Positions 31,886 to 40,883 of a DNA stretch of 54,989 nucleotides are shown one piece after another. The notes beneath the pieces were generated by a model. It ran no database searches. It saw nothing but the letters and a program-made list of their open reading frames with translations, and was not told the origin of the DNA. The DNA lies in assembly GCA_036403795.1 (NCBI GenBank), contig DASWQJ010000176.1:1-54989 (forward strand), read 5' to 3'. How positions within the stretch are numbered: the first letter of the stretch is position 1; every line of letters begins with the position of its first letter. Both the position numbers and the translations under genes were made by a program. Source of the DNA: Stenotrophomonas_A sp036403795 (GTDB lineage Bacteria; Pseudomonadota; Gammaproteobacteria; Xanthomonadales; Xanthomonadaceae).

Positions 31886-31915
31886 AGACTAGGGTTGCCG
31901 CCAAGCCATGGTCAA
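31886..31915 (-). promoter_or_regulatory. Promoter of the zapB-like–zapA unit
   Basis: On the minus strand TTGACC (31910-31915) and TAGTCT (31886-31891) are 18 bp apart. Seven bases separate the -10 from the ATG, so the message would be leaderless or nearly so. Confidence 0.45.
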
Positions 31916-32051
31916 GGTGGCGGCGACGGGCGGTCCAGCGGCGCCGACACGCGCCGCCACGCAGGCGGCCGGACCAGCACGATTGCTACAATTGGCAGAT
32001 AGCCGCGGTGCTTGCCGCGACAGCCTCCCCACGCAAGCGGAACCTTGAACA

Positions 32052-32597
32052 ATGAGCGAAATGCCAGACGTCGCGGCGGTGCAGGAAGAAAGTCGTCGAC
32101 TGGGACTGGCCGCCACCGCCGCCGAGCTCCACGGCGGCCTGTCCGGCTGGCTGGCCGGCGGTGGGGATGACGAAAAACAGTGGCCGGCGCGGGTCCTGGC
32201 CGACGACAGCCTGCCGGCGCCCCCGGCCGGCGGCGCGCTGGACCAGCTCCGCGAGATCACCGTGGCGGGGCTCAACGACCGGGACTTCGTCTTCGAACTG
32301 CTGCTGGCCGAAGAGGGTGTTGCGCTGACCGCGCGGGCCGATGCGTTGTTCGATTGGTGTCGGGCGTTCCTGAGCGGCTTCGGGCTGGCATCGGCGACCC
32401 GGCCGACCCTGTCGGAAGAGGGCGAAGAAGCGCTTCAGGACCTGGCGCGCCTGGCGCAGGCCTCCAGCGACGATTTCGACAGTGCCGACGAAGATGAGGC
32501 CGCCCTGGCCGAGATCGAAGAGTTCGTGCGGGTAGCGGTGTTGCTGCTGCATGGCGACTGTGTGCTGGGTCCGCAATACCGTCAGCGACTGAACTGA
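32052..32597 (+). CDS. ygfB: UPF0149/YgfB-family protein
   Basis: This 181-residue, acidic, helical protein has LAATAAELHGGLSGWLAGG at the start, LFDWCRAFLSGFGLA, and an acidic stretch SSDDFDSADEDEAALAEIEEF followed by VLLLHGD. It is the usual YgfB neighbour of pepP in gammaproteobacteria. The molecular function of the family is poorly defined; regulatory roles have been reported in Pseudomonas. TACAAT at 31987-31992 may be its -10. The pepP start is nine bases downstream. Confidence 0.9.
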   Translation: MSEMPDVAAVQEESRRLGLAATAAELHGGLSGWLAGGGDDEKQWPARVLADDSLPAPPAGGALDQLREITVAGLNDRDFVFELLLAEEGVALTARADALFDWCRAFLSGFGLASATRPTLSEEGEEALQDLARLAQASSDDFDSADEDEAALAEIEEFVRVAVLLLHGDCVLGPQYRQRLN

Positions 32598-32606
32598 GGG
32601 CGGCGG

Positions 32607-33935
32607 GTGAAGCGGCAGACCGGAATCAGCGCGGCCGAATACGCGCGCCGCCGCCGTCGGCTCATGCAGATGGCCGGCGATCAGGCGATCCTGGTGCTGC
32701 CGGCCGCGCCCCAACGCATCCGCAGCCACGATACGCACCATCCCTATCGTCAGGATTCGGACTTCTGGTACCTGAGCGGTTTTCCTGAGCCCGATGCGGT
32801 GCTCGTGCTGATCCCCGGGCGCCGCCATGGCGAGACGATCCTGTTCTGCCGGGAGCGCGACCCTGACCGCGAGGCCTGGGATGGCAGTCGCGCCGGTCAG
32901 GAAGGCGCAGTGGAGGCCTATGGCATGGACGATGCCTACCCCATCGACGACCTCGACGAGATCCTGCCGGGGTTGTTGGAGGGGCGTTCGCGCGTGTACT
33001 ACCACTTCGGCCGCGACGCGGATTTCGACCTGAAGCTGATCGGTTGGCTCAACCGCGTGCGTTCGCAAGTGCGCTACGGCGCGCAGCCTCCCCATGAGTT
33101 CCTGGAGCTGGGGCATCTGTTGCACGAGCAGCGACTGTTCAAGTCGCGCGAGGAGATCGTGCTGATGGAGCACGCCGCGACGATCACCATGCGGGCGCAT
33201 CGGGTCGCCATGCGTGCCGCGCGGCCCGGCATCCATGAGTACGAACTGCAGGCCGATCTGGAACGCGAATTCCGCGCGGCCGACGCCTGGCCCGCGTATG
33301 GCAGCATCGTCGGCACCGGCAGCAACGCCTGCGTTCTGCACTATCGCGACAACAACGCGCGCAGCCGCGACGGCGACCTGGTGCTGATCGATGCCGGCGC
33401 CGAATATCGCGGCTATGCGAGTGACATCACGCGCACTTTCCCGGTCAATGGTCGCTTCACCCGCGAGCAGCGAGCGCTGCACGACCTGGTGGGCCGTGCG
33501 CAAGGCGCCGCCCTCGCCGAGGCCCGGCCCGGCGTGGCGTACGAAGCCGGACATCTGGCGGCGGTGGAAGTGCTGACCGACGGGTTGCTGCAGTTGGGCC
33601 TGCTCAAGGGACGGCTCAAGCAGAACATCGAGGAAGGGCATTACCGCCGTTACTACCGCCACAAGACCGGCCATTGGCTCGGGCTGGATGTGCACGACGT
33701 GGGTGAATACCGCCTCGGCGGCGAATCGCGCCTGCTCGAGCCGGGCATGGTGTTCACGCTGGAACCAGGGCTGTATGTCTCACCGGACGACAGCGAAGTC
33801 GACGCACGCTGGCGTGGCATCGGGATCCGCACTGAAGACGACGTATTGATTACCGCCGATGGCCATCGGGTGCTCACCGCCGAGTTGGAGCGCAGCGCCG
33901 ACGAGATCGAGGCATTGATGGCGGGAAGCGCGTAG
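32607..33935 (+). CDS. pepP: Xaa-Pro aminopeptidase
   Basis: This 442-residue M24B metallopeptidase removes N-terminal residues preceding proline. Dinuclear metal ligands are visible: LIDAGAEYRGYASDITRTF (two Asp), GHWLGLDVHD (His), VFTLEPGLY (Glu) and GIGIRTEDDVL (Glu). The N-terminal domain shows HPYRQDSDFWYLSGFPEPDA. Length equals E. coli PepP (441). GTG start with GAGG upstream. Nine bases after ygfB, the conserved pairing. Convergent with a second M24 enzyme gene. Confidence 0.96.
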   Translation: MKRQTGISAAEYARRRRRLMQMAGDQAILVLPAAPQRIRSHDTHHPYRQDSDFWYLSGFPEPDAVLVLIPGRRHGETILFCRERDPDREAWDGSRAGQEGAVEAYGMDDAYPIDDLDEILPGLLEGRSRVYYHFGRDADFDLKLIGWLNRVRSQVRYGAQPPHEFLELGHLLHEQRLFKSREEIVLMEHAATITMRAHRVAMRAARPGIHEYELQADLEREFRAADAWPAYGSIVGTGSNACVLHYRDNNARSRDGDLVLIDAGAEYRGYASDITRTFPVNGRFTREQRALHDLVGRAQGAALAEARPGVAYEAGHLAAVEVLTDGLLQLGLLKGRLKQNIEEGHYRRYYRHKTGHWLGLDVHDVGEYRLGGESRLLEPGMVFTLEPGLYVSPDDSEVDARWRGIGIRTEDDVLITADGHRVLTAELERSADEIEALMAGSA

Positions 33936-34064
33936 CCCCAGCCGCGCGCGGGTGTCGCCAGCTGCCTTGGCACCCCATGCCAGCCTTCGCTTGCCTCAAA
34001 GCTTGCAAGGCGTCTGCAGGCACGCACGATGGCGTTGCCCGATCCCGGGCATAACGCCGCACAA

Positions 34065-34116
34065 CGCCAATCCGCGAATGGCCGCGCAAAGGATTGGCGG
34101 AAGTCTTCGCCAATCC
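34065..34116. other. Three-arm mutually exclusive hairpin between pepP and pepQ
   Basis: A 9-bp sequence CGCCAATCC (34065-34073 and 34108-34116) occurs on both sides of its exact complement GGATTGGCG (34091-34099). The middle arm can pair perfectly with either outer arm but not with both. It lies between convergent genes, 17 bases from the pepQ stop. It could be a dual-direction transcription end or a repeat remnant. No T-tract is present. Confidence 0.6.
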
Positions 34117-34132
34117 CGGTCTTGCCCCTGGA

Positions 34133-35494
34133 TCAGTGCGCGACGAAGCTGAGCTCTTGCGCCTCGTCGTGCGCCGCCGCGAACGCCGGACGGGTCAGGT
34201 TCTCCGGATCGCCGGCGGTGCAAACGACCTCGTCTTCGATCCGGATGCCACCGAAAGGACGGAACTGTGCGACTCGGTTCCAGTCCACGCTGTCCGCATG
34301 ACCCTTGCGCTTGACCTCGTCAAGCAGCATGTCGATGAAGTAAACGCCGGGCTCGATCGTCACCACCATGCCTGGCTCCAGGACGCGGGTCAGGCGCAGA
34401 TAGGGATGACCGTCGGGCCGCTCGATGCGGCCCCCACGATCACTGGCGGCAAAGCCCGCCACGTCGTGCACCTGCAGCCCGATCAGATGGCCGAGGCCAT
34501 GGGGAAAGAAGGCGGCACTGACGCCGGTGGCCAAGGCAGCTTCGGGTGAGACCTTGATGACCCCGAAGTCGCGCAGCACCGTCATCAGCGACAGGTGGGC
34601 ATCCACGTGCAGCTGCTTGTAGTCGACACCAGCGCGCACGGCGTGGCCCATTGCCACCTGCGCCTGGTCGACCGCTTCGATCATGGCCTGGAACTCGCTG
34701 CCGGTCTCGGCCGCGTAGGTCCGGGTGATGTCGCTGGCGTAGCCGTGTGCTGAAGCGCCGGCATCGATCAGGAAGCTGCGCGGCGGTTGCGCCGGACGCC
34801 GGTCCAGTTCGGTGTAATGCAGCACGGCGCCATGCTCGTTCAGCGCGACGATGTTGCCGTAGGGCAGCTCCGGCGTGTCCTGGCCGACCGCCGCGCAGTA
34901 GGCCATGTGGATCGAGAACTCGTCCCGGCCTTCGCGAAACGCCGCCTCCGCCGCACGGTGCCCGCGCACCGCCAAGTGCTGCGCTTGCCGCATCAGCGCC
35001 AGTTCGTAGGGCGTCTTGTAGGCGCGGTGGTATTCCAGGTAATCGATGACCGCAGCAGGGTTGTTCGGCGCATGATCGCCCAGTGCGCTCGACGCCTCGC
35101 CAAGGATCGCGCAGCGAACGCCCGGCGCCGGCAGCAGCGCGCGCGCCTCTTCCGGCTTGCGGATGATGTGCACGTCGAAATGTTCGACCCACCAACCACC
35201 CGGCGCACCGGGTACGACATGCCAGTAATCGAACGGCTGATGGAAGATCACCTGCGGACGCCGGCCCGGCGTGTAGACCAGCCAGCTGTGCGGCAGGCGG
35301 GTCAGCGGCAACCACGCCTTGAACTGCGGGTTGATCGCAAAGGGGTAGTCGCGATCATCGAACAACTGGTAATGCAGGTTCCCGCTGGGCACGACCAGAT
35401 GTTCAAAGCCGCCACGCGCCAGGGCCTCGTCGGCGCGTTGCTTCAGGACGTCAAGATGGGCGGGGTACAGCGCGGCGGGATCCGGCAGGTTCAT
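34133..35494 (-). CDS. pepQ: Xaa-Pro dipeptidase
   Basis: This 453-residue M24 prolidase cleaves Xaa-Pro dipeptides in the cytoplasm. The metal site is FLIDAGASAHGYASDITRTY (two Asp), FFPHGLGHLIGLQVHDVAG (His), VVTIEPGVYFID (Glu) and GGIRIEDEVV (Glu). The N-terminal domain has FDYWHVVPGAPGGWWVEHFD, typical of PepQ. Length fits E. coli PepQ (443). The start is the ATG before NLPDPAALYPAH. Convergent with pepP, giving a paired set of proline peptidases. Confidence 0.95.
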   Translation of the reverse strand: MNLPDPAALYPAHLDVLKQRADEALARGGFEHLVVPSGNLHYQLFDDRDYPFAINPQFKAWLPLTRLPHSWLVYTPGRRPQVIFHQPFDYWHVVPGAPGGWWVEHFDVHIIRKPEEARALLPAPGVRCAILGEASSALGDHAPNNPAAVIDYLEYHRAYKTPYELALMRQAQHLAVRGHRAAEAAFREGRDEFSIHMAYCAAVGQDTPELPYGNIVALNEHGAVLHYTELDRRPAQPPRSFLIDAGASAHGYASDITRTYAAETGSEFQAMIEAVDQAQVAMGHAVRAGVDYKQLHVDAHLSLMTVLRDFGVIKVSPEAALATGVSAAFFPHGLGHLIGLQVHDVAGFAASDRGGRIERPDGHPYLRLTRVLEPGMVVTIEPGVYFIDMLLDEVKRKGHADSVDWNRVAQFRPFGGIRIEDEVVCTAGDPENLTRPAFAAAHDEAQELSFVAH

Positions 35495-35687
35495 GGCGGC
35501 AACTCGATCGGCATGGCGGGGTGCAAGCAGCGATTTTGCCGCAAAACCGTCCACCGTTCTGTGCCGCGCCAGGCGCGAGGCACCATCCGCTCCAGGATCC
35601 GGGCGTTACCGCGGCGTGTGGCGGCGCTTCCAACCGGGTTTCACCTGCCGCGTTGCGCGGCCAGGCTCACCCGTGGCCACTGCCGGC

Positions 35688-36035
35688 TTACGCCGGCATG
35701 TGCGCTTGGGCCACCCACTCCCGCAAGCGTTCGCGGTGCTCATCGCTGATCGTCAGAAAGCGGAATCCGGCCCAATGCTGCCCCGGCGCGTGTGCTTGCT
35801 CCAGCCACAGCAAATGAACACCCACGTCGATGGACTGATCGCGCCCGTGCCGATCCGGCAAGGTGAAGACCAACTGATACAGCGCTTCTTCCGTGAGCGG
35901 TGCCGACGCCAGTACCAGCAACCCGGTTTCGGAAACGTTGCCCAACCGGCCGATGACCGTTTCGGCCATGAAGTCGGTGACCGGGATGCTCGCTGCTGGC
36001 TGGCGGCGCGGACTGCGGCGTGCCTCGTGGATCAT
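35688..36035 (-). CDS. PilZ-domain protein, c-di-GMP motifs intact
   Basis: This 115-residue single PilZ domain has both ligand signatures: RxxxR (Arg6/Arg7–Arg10/Arg11 in ARRSPRRQP) and NxSxxG (Asn33-Val-Ser35-Glu-Thr-Gly38 in GNVSETGLLVL). It should therefore bind cyclic di-GMP. The C-terminal strand AGFRFLTISDEHRERLREW completes the barrel and helix. Its ATG overlaps the TGA of the upstream DUF1631 gene, so the pair is translationally coupled and probably acts together. Confidence 0.9.
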   Translation of the reverse strand: MIHEARRSPRRQPAASIPVTDFMAETVIGRLGNVSETGLLVLASAPLTEEALYQLVFTLPDRHGRDQSIDVGVHLLWLEQAHAPGQHWAGFRFLTISDEHRERLREWVAQAHMPA

Positions 36036-38485
36036 GCCGGTTGCTCCTGCTCCGGCCGACTGCCGCCGGTCAGCGAGCGCAGCGCCCGCATCGTTGCCTG
36101 CCAGGCGCGATCGATGAGGCGGCCGCGCTCCTCGGTGACGATGTGCGCCTGGCCGCTGGCCATCAGGCGCGCCAGCGAGTCGAGTGTCTGTTCGCCGACC
36201 TTGTGGCCGCGCTGGTTGACGAACAAGGCGTTGTCGGTGATCAGGCTGTACCAGGACAATCGCTGCCGGCGCACGTCGCCCTGTTGATTGGTGATGAACT
36301 CGAACCACGTGCCGAACGGCAGCGTCCGCAGGGCCCGGTACTGCTCTTCCTCGGCGGGGGACCTGGGCGGCGCCTGCGGTTTGCGCGGTGCGGTGTCTTC
36401 GCCACCTTCGCCCAGGCGGCTGCGTGCCTTCAATTTGGCGGTGAGTTCGGTACGTGAAGTGACATCGTCTTCGCCGCCCGGCGTAGACAGGCGACGGGCA
36501 ATGGCCCCCGCTTCATCGCGGTGGTAGCCGACATGCAGCAGGGCGCTTTCAACCTCGCTGCCCAGCGCAATGTCGGGCGGGCCGCCCGCCGGTCGGCAGG
36601 TGACTTCCGCGATGCGTTCGGTGGCCTGCTGGCGCTCTGCCCAGTCCTCGGACTGCTCGCCCTGCCGCAGCAGGGTCAGCGTCAGGACATCGCTCCATGC
36701 CTGCTTGAGCAAGGCTTGCACGAACTTGGGCGGCGAGGACTCGGCGCACACATGCTCGATGCTGTCGCCGGCCAACCGCTTGGCCATTTCCAGGCGTTCC
36801 TTGCCGCGCGCGGCCTCCACGTGCCGGCGCTCCGCGACCTCGGCCTTGCGTGCCTGGCTGCGGTAGTGCGACTGCACTTCGTTGTTGGCCACCTCGAAGA
36901 CCGATTCGTCGCCCTGGTACTCGGCGACGACCTTGTCCACGGCATTGCCCAGCTTCTGCAGCAGTTGCGGGTCGCTGTCATCGTCGGCGAGCCAGGTGGC
37001 GCCTGATTCGGCCACCGCGTTGAGCAGCTCGCGCGCGGGGTGGTGGTCGCGCACGAAGAAGGCACGATCCTGCAGGGCCGCGCGCACCACCGGTACCTGC
37101 AGCCGGACCAGCAATTCGGCCGCCGAAGTACCGTTGCGGACCTCGCGATCGATTTCGTTGTAGAGCAGCCCCAGCAGATCGAAGGTATCGGCATCCTGCG
37201 AGGACAAGCCTGCCTGCGGACCGTGCTCGGCGCGCAGCATCTTGAGCATTTCGCGCTGCACGTCGGCCACGCTGCGACGGCCCGGCGAAGGTTCATCGCC
37301 GCTGGCCGCGCGTGCCTGCAATGCGCCCAATGCCTGGTGCAGTACCGGCGCCTGCAGCGGCGCTACGCCTGGTGCCGCCAAACCCTGGGTGGCACTGCCG
37401 CCGGGGATGCCGAACATCGGCTGTTGGCGCGCAGCGCCCAGCATGCCCTGCAGCGCCGAAATGGCCGGTCCGAAGCGATCGTCATTGGCAGCGTCGGCCT
37501 CGGCGTCGGAACCGCCGGCAGCGCTGCCGCCAGAACCGCCGCCAGTGCCTGGGTCGGCGCCCATGGGCGAGGCACCCTGGGTTTGGGCGCCCGCCGCCAT
37601 GGCCGCGCCCCAACTGCCCTGCGGCGCTTGCCCGGCCCAACCGGTCCACGGCCGTTGTCCACCTGCGGCACCCGCTCGCATGCCCGGACTGGCGTGTCCA
37701 GGCGAGGTCCCCGCAGACTCGCCCGGGTGGTCGCCCAATGACGGACGGACGCCCTTGCGTGCGGCTTGCGGACGGCCCAGGTAGGGCAGGTAAACCAGGC
37801 CCGGCAGGACGCCCTCGTGCGCCAGCAGGATGTTCGCGCGTTCGATGAGCTCGACATAGCGTTCCAGCGCCTGGCGCTCGAACACCCGGTACAGCATCAA
37901 CTGCGTGTCCAGCCCAAGCTCGAGCACGTCGCCGGCCTCGCGCAGGATGCGGCAAGCGGCATGCGGGCCCAGCGCGACCTGTTCCGGCTCGAAGGCCGGC
38001 GTGACCGCCAGCACCGCCAGCCGCTGGCCCAGCAGTTGCAGGGTCGTGCTGCAGCGCGACGCCTCGCGGCGCGCGATTTCGTTGAGGACGATGTCGCGAT
38101 CGATCTCGTTGTCTTCGACCAAGGTCAACGCATGGAAAGCCTGGCTGGCGCCCTCGCTGGCCGGCGTGGTACGACGCGGCTCGCACAGCGATCCCAACTC
38201 CTGTGCCAGGCCATCCAGGAACCGTGGCGCAAAACGCTCGCCACGCTCGCGCAGCTTGGCCATCTCGGCATAAAGATCGGCTTGGACCTGGCTGTTGCGG
38301 GCGCGTTCGGCGTGGCTGAAAAGCTCGCGCTCCAGCGTGACCAGCGTCAGTTTGAGTGGGTCAGCCAGTGCCTGGGCGTACTGGGCATAGAGTGCCTCCA
38401 GTAACCGGCGGGCGCGCGCAGACACCGGCGCCTTTGCCAGCGGCCCCGGAAATTGCATGGACGACGAAGACGCGGACGAGACCAT
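36032..38485 (-). CDS. DUF1631-family protein
   Basis: This 817-residue cytosolic-looking protein matches the DUF1631 pattern. The N-terminal helical region is about 20-220 (LLEALYAQYAQALADPLKL, NEIARREASRCSTTLQLLGQ). A Gly/Ala/Pro-rich linker follows (about 240-340; HPGESAGTSPGHASPGMRAG), then a long helical C-terminal region ending in a conserved block (LPFGTWFEFITNQQGDVRRQ, RLSWYSLITDNALFVNQRG, HKVGEQTLDSLARLMASGQA) that resembles a PilZ-like barrel in composition. Function unknown. Coupling to an intact PilZ gene points to c-di-GMP signalling. An in-frame ATG nine codons downstream is an alternative start. Confidence 0.85.
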   Translation of the reverse strand: MVSSASSSSMQFPGPLAKAPVSARARRLLEALYAQYAQALADPLKLTLVTLERELFSHAERARNSQVQADLYAEMAKLRERGERFAPRFLDGLAQELGSLCEPRRTTPASEGASQAFHALTLVEDNEIDRDIVLNEIARREASRCSTTLQLLGQRLAVLAVTPAFEPEQVALGPHAACRILREAGDVLELGLDTQLMLYRVFERQALERYVELIERANILLAHEGVLPGLVYLPYLGRPQAARKGVRPSLGDHPGESAGTSPGHASPGMRAGAAGGQRPWTGWAGQAPQGSWGAAMAAGAQTQGASPMGADPGTGGGSGGSAAGGSDAEADAANDDRFGPAISALQGMLGAARQQPMFGIPGGSATQGLAAPGVAPLQAPVLHQALGALQARAASGDEPSPGRRSVADVQREMLKMLRAEHGPQAGLSSQDADTFDLLGLLYNEIDREVRNGTSAAELLVRLQVPVVRAALQDRAFFVRDHHPARELLNAVAESGATWLADDDSDPQLLQKLGNAVDKVVAEYQGDESVFEVANNEVQSHYRSQARKAEVAERRHVEAARGKERLEMAKRLAGDSIEHVCAESSPPKFVQALLKQAWSDVLTLTLLRQGEQSEDWAERQQATERIAEVTCRPAGGPPDIALGSEVESALLHVGYHRDEAGAIARRLSTPGGEDDVTSRTELTAKLKARSRLGEGGEDTAPRKPQAPPRSPAEEEQYRALRTLPFGTWFEFITNQQGDVRRQRLSWYSLITDNALFVNQRGHKVGEQTLDSLARLMASGQAHIVTEERGRLIDRAWQATMRALRSLTGGSRPEQEQPA

Positions 38486-38578
38486 CCGTAGTAATTAAGC
38501 TATCCCCTGATAACGCGGTATGTATCACGTTTTGGGTGGCCCGGTCACGGTCGCGGTCCAGGCGGCCGACAGACGGCG

Positions 38579-39730
38579 TCAGGTCAGGAACAGCTCGACC
38601 ACGTCGTTGGTGAAGCGGTGGCCGAGCTCGGTGGGTCGGATGCGATCGCCTGCGTGCTCCAGCCAGCCGCGGGCCTGGGCCTGGGCCAAGGGCACGGCGA
38701 TCGCTTCGGCCGGCAGGCCGGTACAGGCCGAGAAATCGGCCAGGCGGAAGCCTTCGTGCAGGCGAAGCAGGTTGAGCATGTATTCGAACGGCAGCCGTTC
38801 GGGCAGCACGATCTCGTCGCCACCGATGGCCGCCGGCTGGCCGGCCAGGTCCAGATAGGCCTGCGGGTGCTTGTGCTTCCAGCGGCGCAGCACTTGTTGT
38901 CCGGCCCCATCGCTGATCTTGCCGTGGGCCCCGGCGCCGATGCCCAGATAGTCGCCGAATCGCCAGTAATTGAGATTGTGCGCGCACTGCCGGCCGGGAC
39001 GGGCATAGGCACTGACCTCGTACTGGCCATAGCCCTGCTCGGCGAGCATCGCCTGGCAGTGCTCCTGCATGTCCCAGGCGGTGTCATCGTCCGGAATGCC
39101 GCGCGGCGGCCGCGCGTGGAACACCGTGTTGGGCTCCAGGGTCAGCTGGTAGTGGCTGATATGCGTCGGAGCCAACGCGAAGGCGCGTACCAGGTCGGCT
39201 TCGGCCTGTTCCAGGGTCTGTTCCGGCAGGGCATACATCAGGTCGAGATTGAGGTTGTCGTACCCCGCATCCTGCGCCAGCTTGACCGCGTACTCGGCCT
39301 CGGCACTGTCGTGAATGCGGCCAAGGCGGTGCAGCGCTTCGTCGTTGAAACTCTGGATGCCAAAGCTCAGTCGGTTTACCCCCGCCGCCAGGTAGCGGTC
39401 GAAACGCCCGTGCTCGGCGGTCCCGGGGTTGGTTTCCAGGGTGACCTCCAGGTTGGGGGCAAACCGCAGCCGCGCACTGGCCGCCTGCAGAAAGCGGTCG
39501 ATGGCCTCCGGCGGAAACAAGCTGGGGGTGCCGCCACCGAAGAAGACCGAGTTCACGACTCGTCCCCAGACCAGCGGCAGGTCATGGTCCAGGTCGCGCA
39601 CCAGGGCCTCGACGTAACCGTCGAACGGCAACGGCCTCTTGGCCGCGTGCGAATTGAAGTCGCAATAGGGACACTTGCGAACGCACCACGGCAGGTGGAC
39701 GTAAAGGGAAAGAGGCGGTGGCACGAGCAT
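38579..39730 (-). CDS. hemW: Haem chaperone HemW (radical SAM)
   Basis: This 383-residue radical-SAM-type protein is related to coproporphyrinogen oxidase HemN but acts as a haem-binding chaperone in E. coli and Lactococcus. The cluster motif is Cys16-x3-Cys20-x2-Cys23 (CVRKCPYCDFNSHAA), the glycine motif SVFFGGGTPSLFPP, and LSFGIQSFND, NLDLMYALPEQT and YEVSAYARPG are family blocks. I chose ATG 39730, which gives the family N-terminus and length (E. coli 378). An in-frame GTG at 39799 would add 23 residues. Upstream is rdgB on the same strand, as in many gammaproteobacteria. Confidence 0.93.
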   Translation of the reverse strand: MLVPPPLSLYVHLPWCVRKCPYCDFNSHAAKRPLPFDGYVEALVRDLDHDLPLVWGRVVNSVFFGGGTPSLFPPEAIDRFLQAASARLRFAPNLEVTLETNPGTAEHGRFDRYLAAGVNRLSFGIQSFNDEALHRLGRIHDSAEAEYAVKLAQDAGYDNLNLDLMYALPEQTLEQAEADLVRAFALAPTHISHYQLTLEPNTVFHARPPRGIPDDDTAWDMQEHCQAMLAEQGYGQYEVSAYARPGRQCAHNLNYWRFGDYLGIGAGAHGKISDGAGQQVLRRWKHKHPQAYLDLAGQPAAIGGDEIVLPERLPFEYMLNLLRLHEGFRLADFSACTGLPAEAIAVPLAQAQARGWLEHAGDRIRPTELGHRFTNDVVELFLT

Positions 39731-39888
39731 GGCGGGCGGATGTCGGGAAGCAAAAATGCGGGAGAGAAGCGAACGCGGGATACGCGGGAGCAGGTTCACA
39801 GTGCGGGCGAACGGGACGGACTCAAGCCGCGCGACAGCTTGGGCGACGCGCTTTTCCCGGGGCTACACAATCGAAGCAGGCGAAACGC

Positions 39889-40494
39889 TCAGCCCTTGAA
39901 TACCTGCAGGCGTTCGCGCAGGACTTCCAGTGCATGGGCCCGGTGACTGAGGCGGTTCTTGGTGCGCGCGTCCATCTGGGCCGCGGTCATGCCCAGGTCG
40001 CGGTCAAAGAACACCGGGTTGTAGCCAAAGCCGCCATCGCCACGAGGTTCGAGCGTGATCTCACCCTCCCAAGTGCCTTCAGCGATCAGCGGCTGGGGAT
40101 CTTCGGGATGCCGCAACAGCACGATGACCGCGTAAAACCGTGCACTGCGCTGCCCCTGCGGCACGTCGCGCATGGCATCGAGCAACTTGGCGTTGTTGGC
40201 CGCGGCATGGGTGGGGCTGCCGGCATAGCGCGCGCTGTACAACCCGGGCGCGCCGTCCAGGGCATCGACGATCAGGCCAGAGTCGTCGGCCAGTGCGGGC
40301 AGCCCGGTGATGGCGCTGGCGTGCCGCGCCTTGATCAAGGCGTTCTCGACGAAGGTCAGGCCCGTTTCCGGCACGTCCTCCACACCCAGTTCGCCTTGCG
40401 CGACGATTTCCAGCGGCAGATCGGCCAGCATGGCCCGCAGTTCCTCGAGCTTGCCGGGATTGCCACTGGCCAGCACCAGGCGTTGCTTGTTCAC
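39889..40494 (-). CDS. rdgB: dITP/XTP pyrophosphatase
   Basis: This 201-residue Ham1-family enzyme hydrolyses non-canonical purine triphosphates to the monophosphate and PPi, cleaning the nucleotide pool. Motifs are LVLASGNPGKLEELR, TFVENALIKARHAS, LPALADDSGLIVDALDG, PGLYSARYAG and GGFGYNPVFF. GTG start overlapping the stop of the VOC gene (GTGA). Part of the tightly coupled rph–VOC–rdgB run. Confidence 0.95.
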   Translation of the reverse strand: MNKQRLVLASGNPGKLEELRAMLADLPLEIVAQGELGVEDVPETGLTFVENALIKARHASAITGLPALADDSGLIVDALDGAPGLYSARYAGSPTHAAANNAKLLDAMRDVPQGQRSARFYAVIVLLRHPEDPQPLIAEGTWEGEITLEPRGDGGFGYNPVFFDRDLGMTAAQMDARTKNRLSHRAHALEVLRERLQVFKG

Positions 40495-40883
40495 AGGTTG
40501 GGCTCCAGCAGGTCCCAGCGGTTGCCGTAGAGATCCTGGAACACCGCCACCGTGCCGTAGGTTTCCTTGCGGGGCGTTTCGAGGAACTCGACGCCGCGCT
40601 CGCGCATGGCCTTGTAGTCGTACCAGAAGTCATCGGTGTGCAGGAAAAAGCCCACCCGTCCGCCCGTCTGGTCGCCCACCCGGGCACGCTGGGCCGGATC
40701 GGCTGCTTCGGCCAACAGCAGCCCGGTGGGGTCTTCGCTGCGAGGCGCCACCACGACCCAACGCTTGTCCGGTCCCAACGATTCGTCGGTCAGTACCCGA
40801 AAGCCCAGTACGTCCCGGTACCAGGCCAGCGCCTGGTCATAGTCGGGCACCACCAGGGTCACCATGGCCAGCCGCTGGCTCAC
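40491..40883 (-). CDS. VOC/glyoxalase-fold protein
   Basis: This 130-residue vicinal-oxygen-chelate protein has the paired beta-alpha-beta-beta-beta modules seen as MVTLVVPDYDQALAWYRDVLGF and RVGFFLHTDDFWYDYKAMRERG, ending in VFQDLYGNRWDLLEP. The closing Glu (WDLLEP) is the usual metal ligand. The substrate is unknown; members include dioxygenases and resistance proteins. GTG start overlapping the rph stop, and its own stop overlaps the rdgB start, so it lies inside a three-gene translationally coupled string. Confidence 0.88.
   Translation of the reverse strand: MSQRLAMVTLVVPDYDQALAWYRDVLGFRVLTDESLGPDKRWVVVAPRSEDPTGLLLAEAADPAQRARVGDQTGGRVGFFLHTDDFWYDYKAMRERGVEFLETPRKETYGTVAVFQDLYGNRWDLLEPNL

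Noticed and set aside
39731..39799. N-terminal extension of HemW from the GTG at 39799
   Set aside because: Adds 23 residues not typical of the family and has no Shine-Dalgarno; kept only as an alternative.
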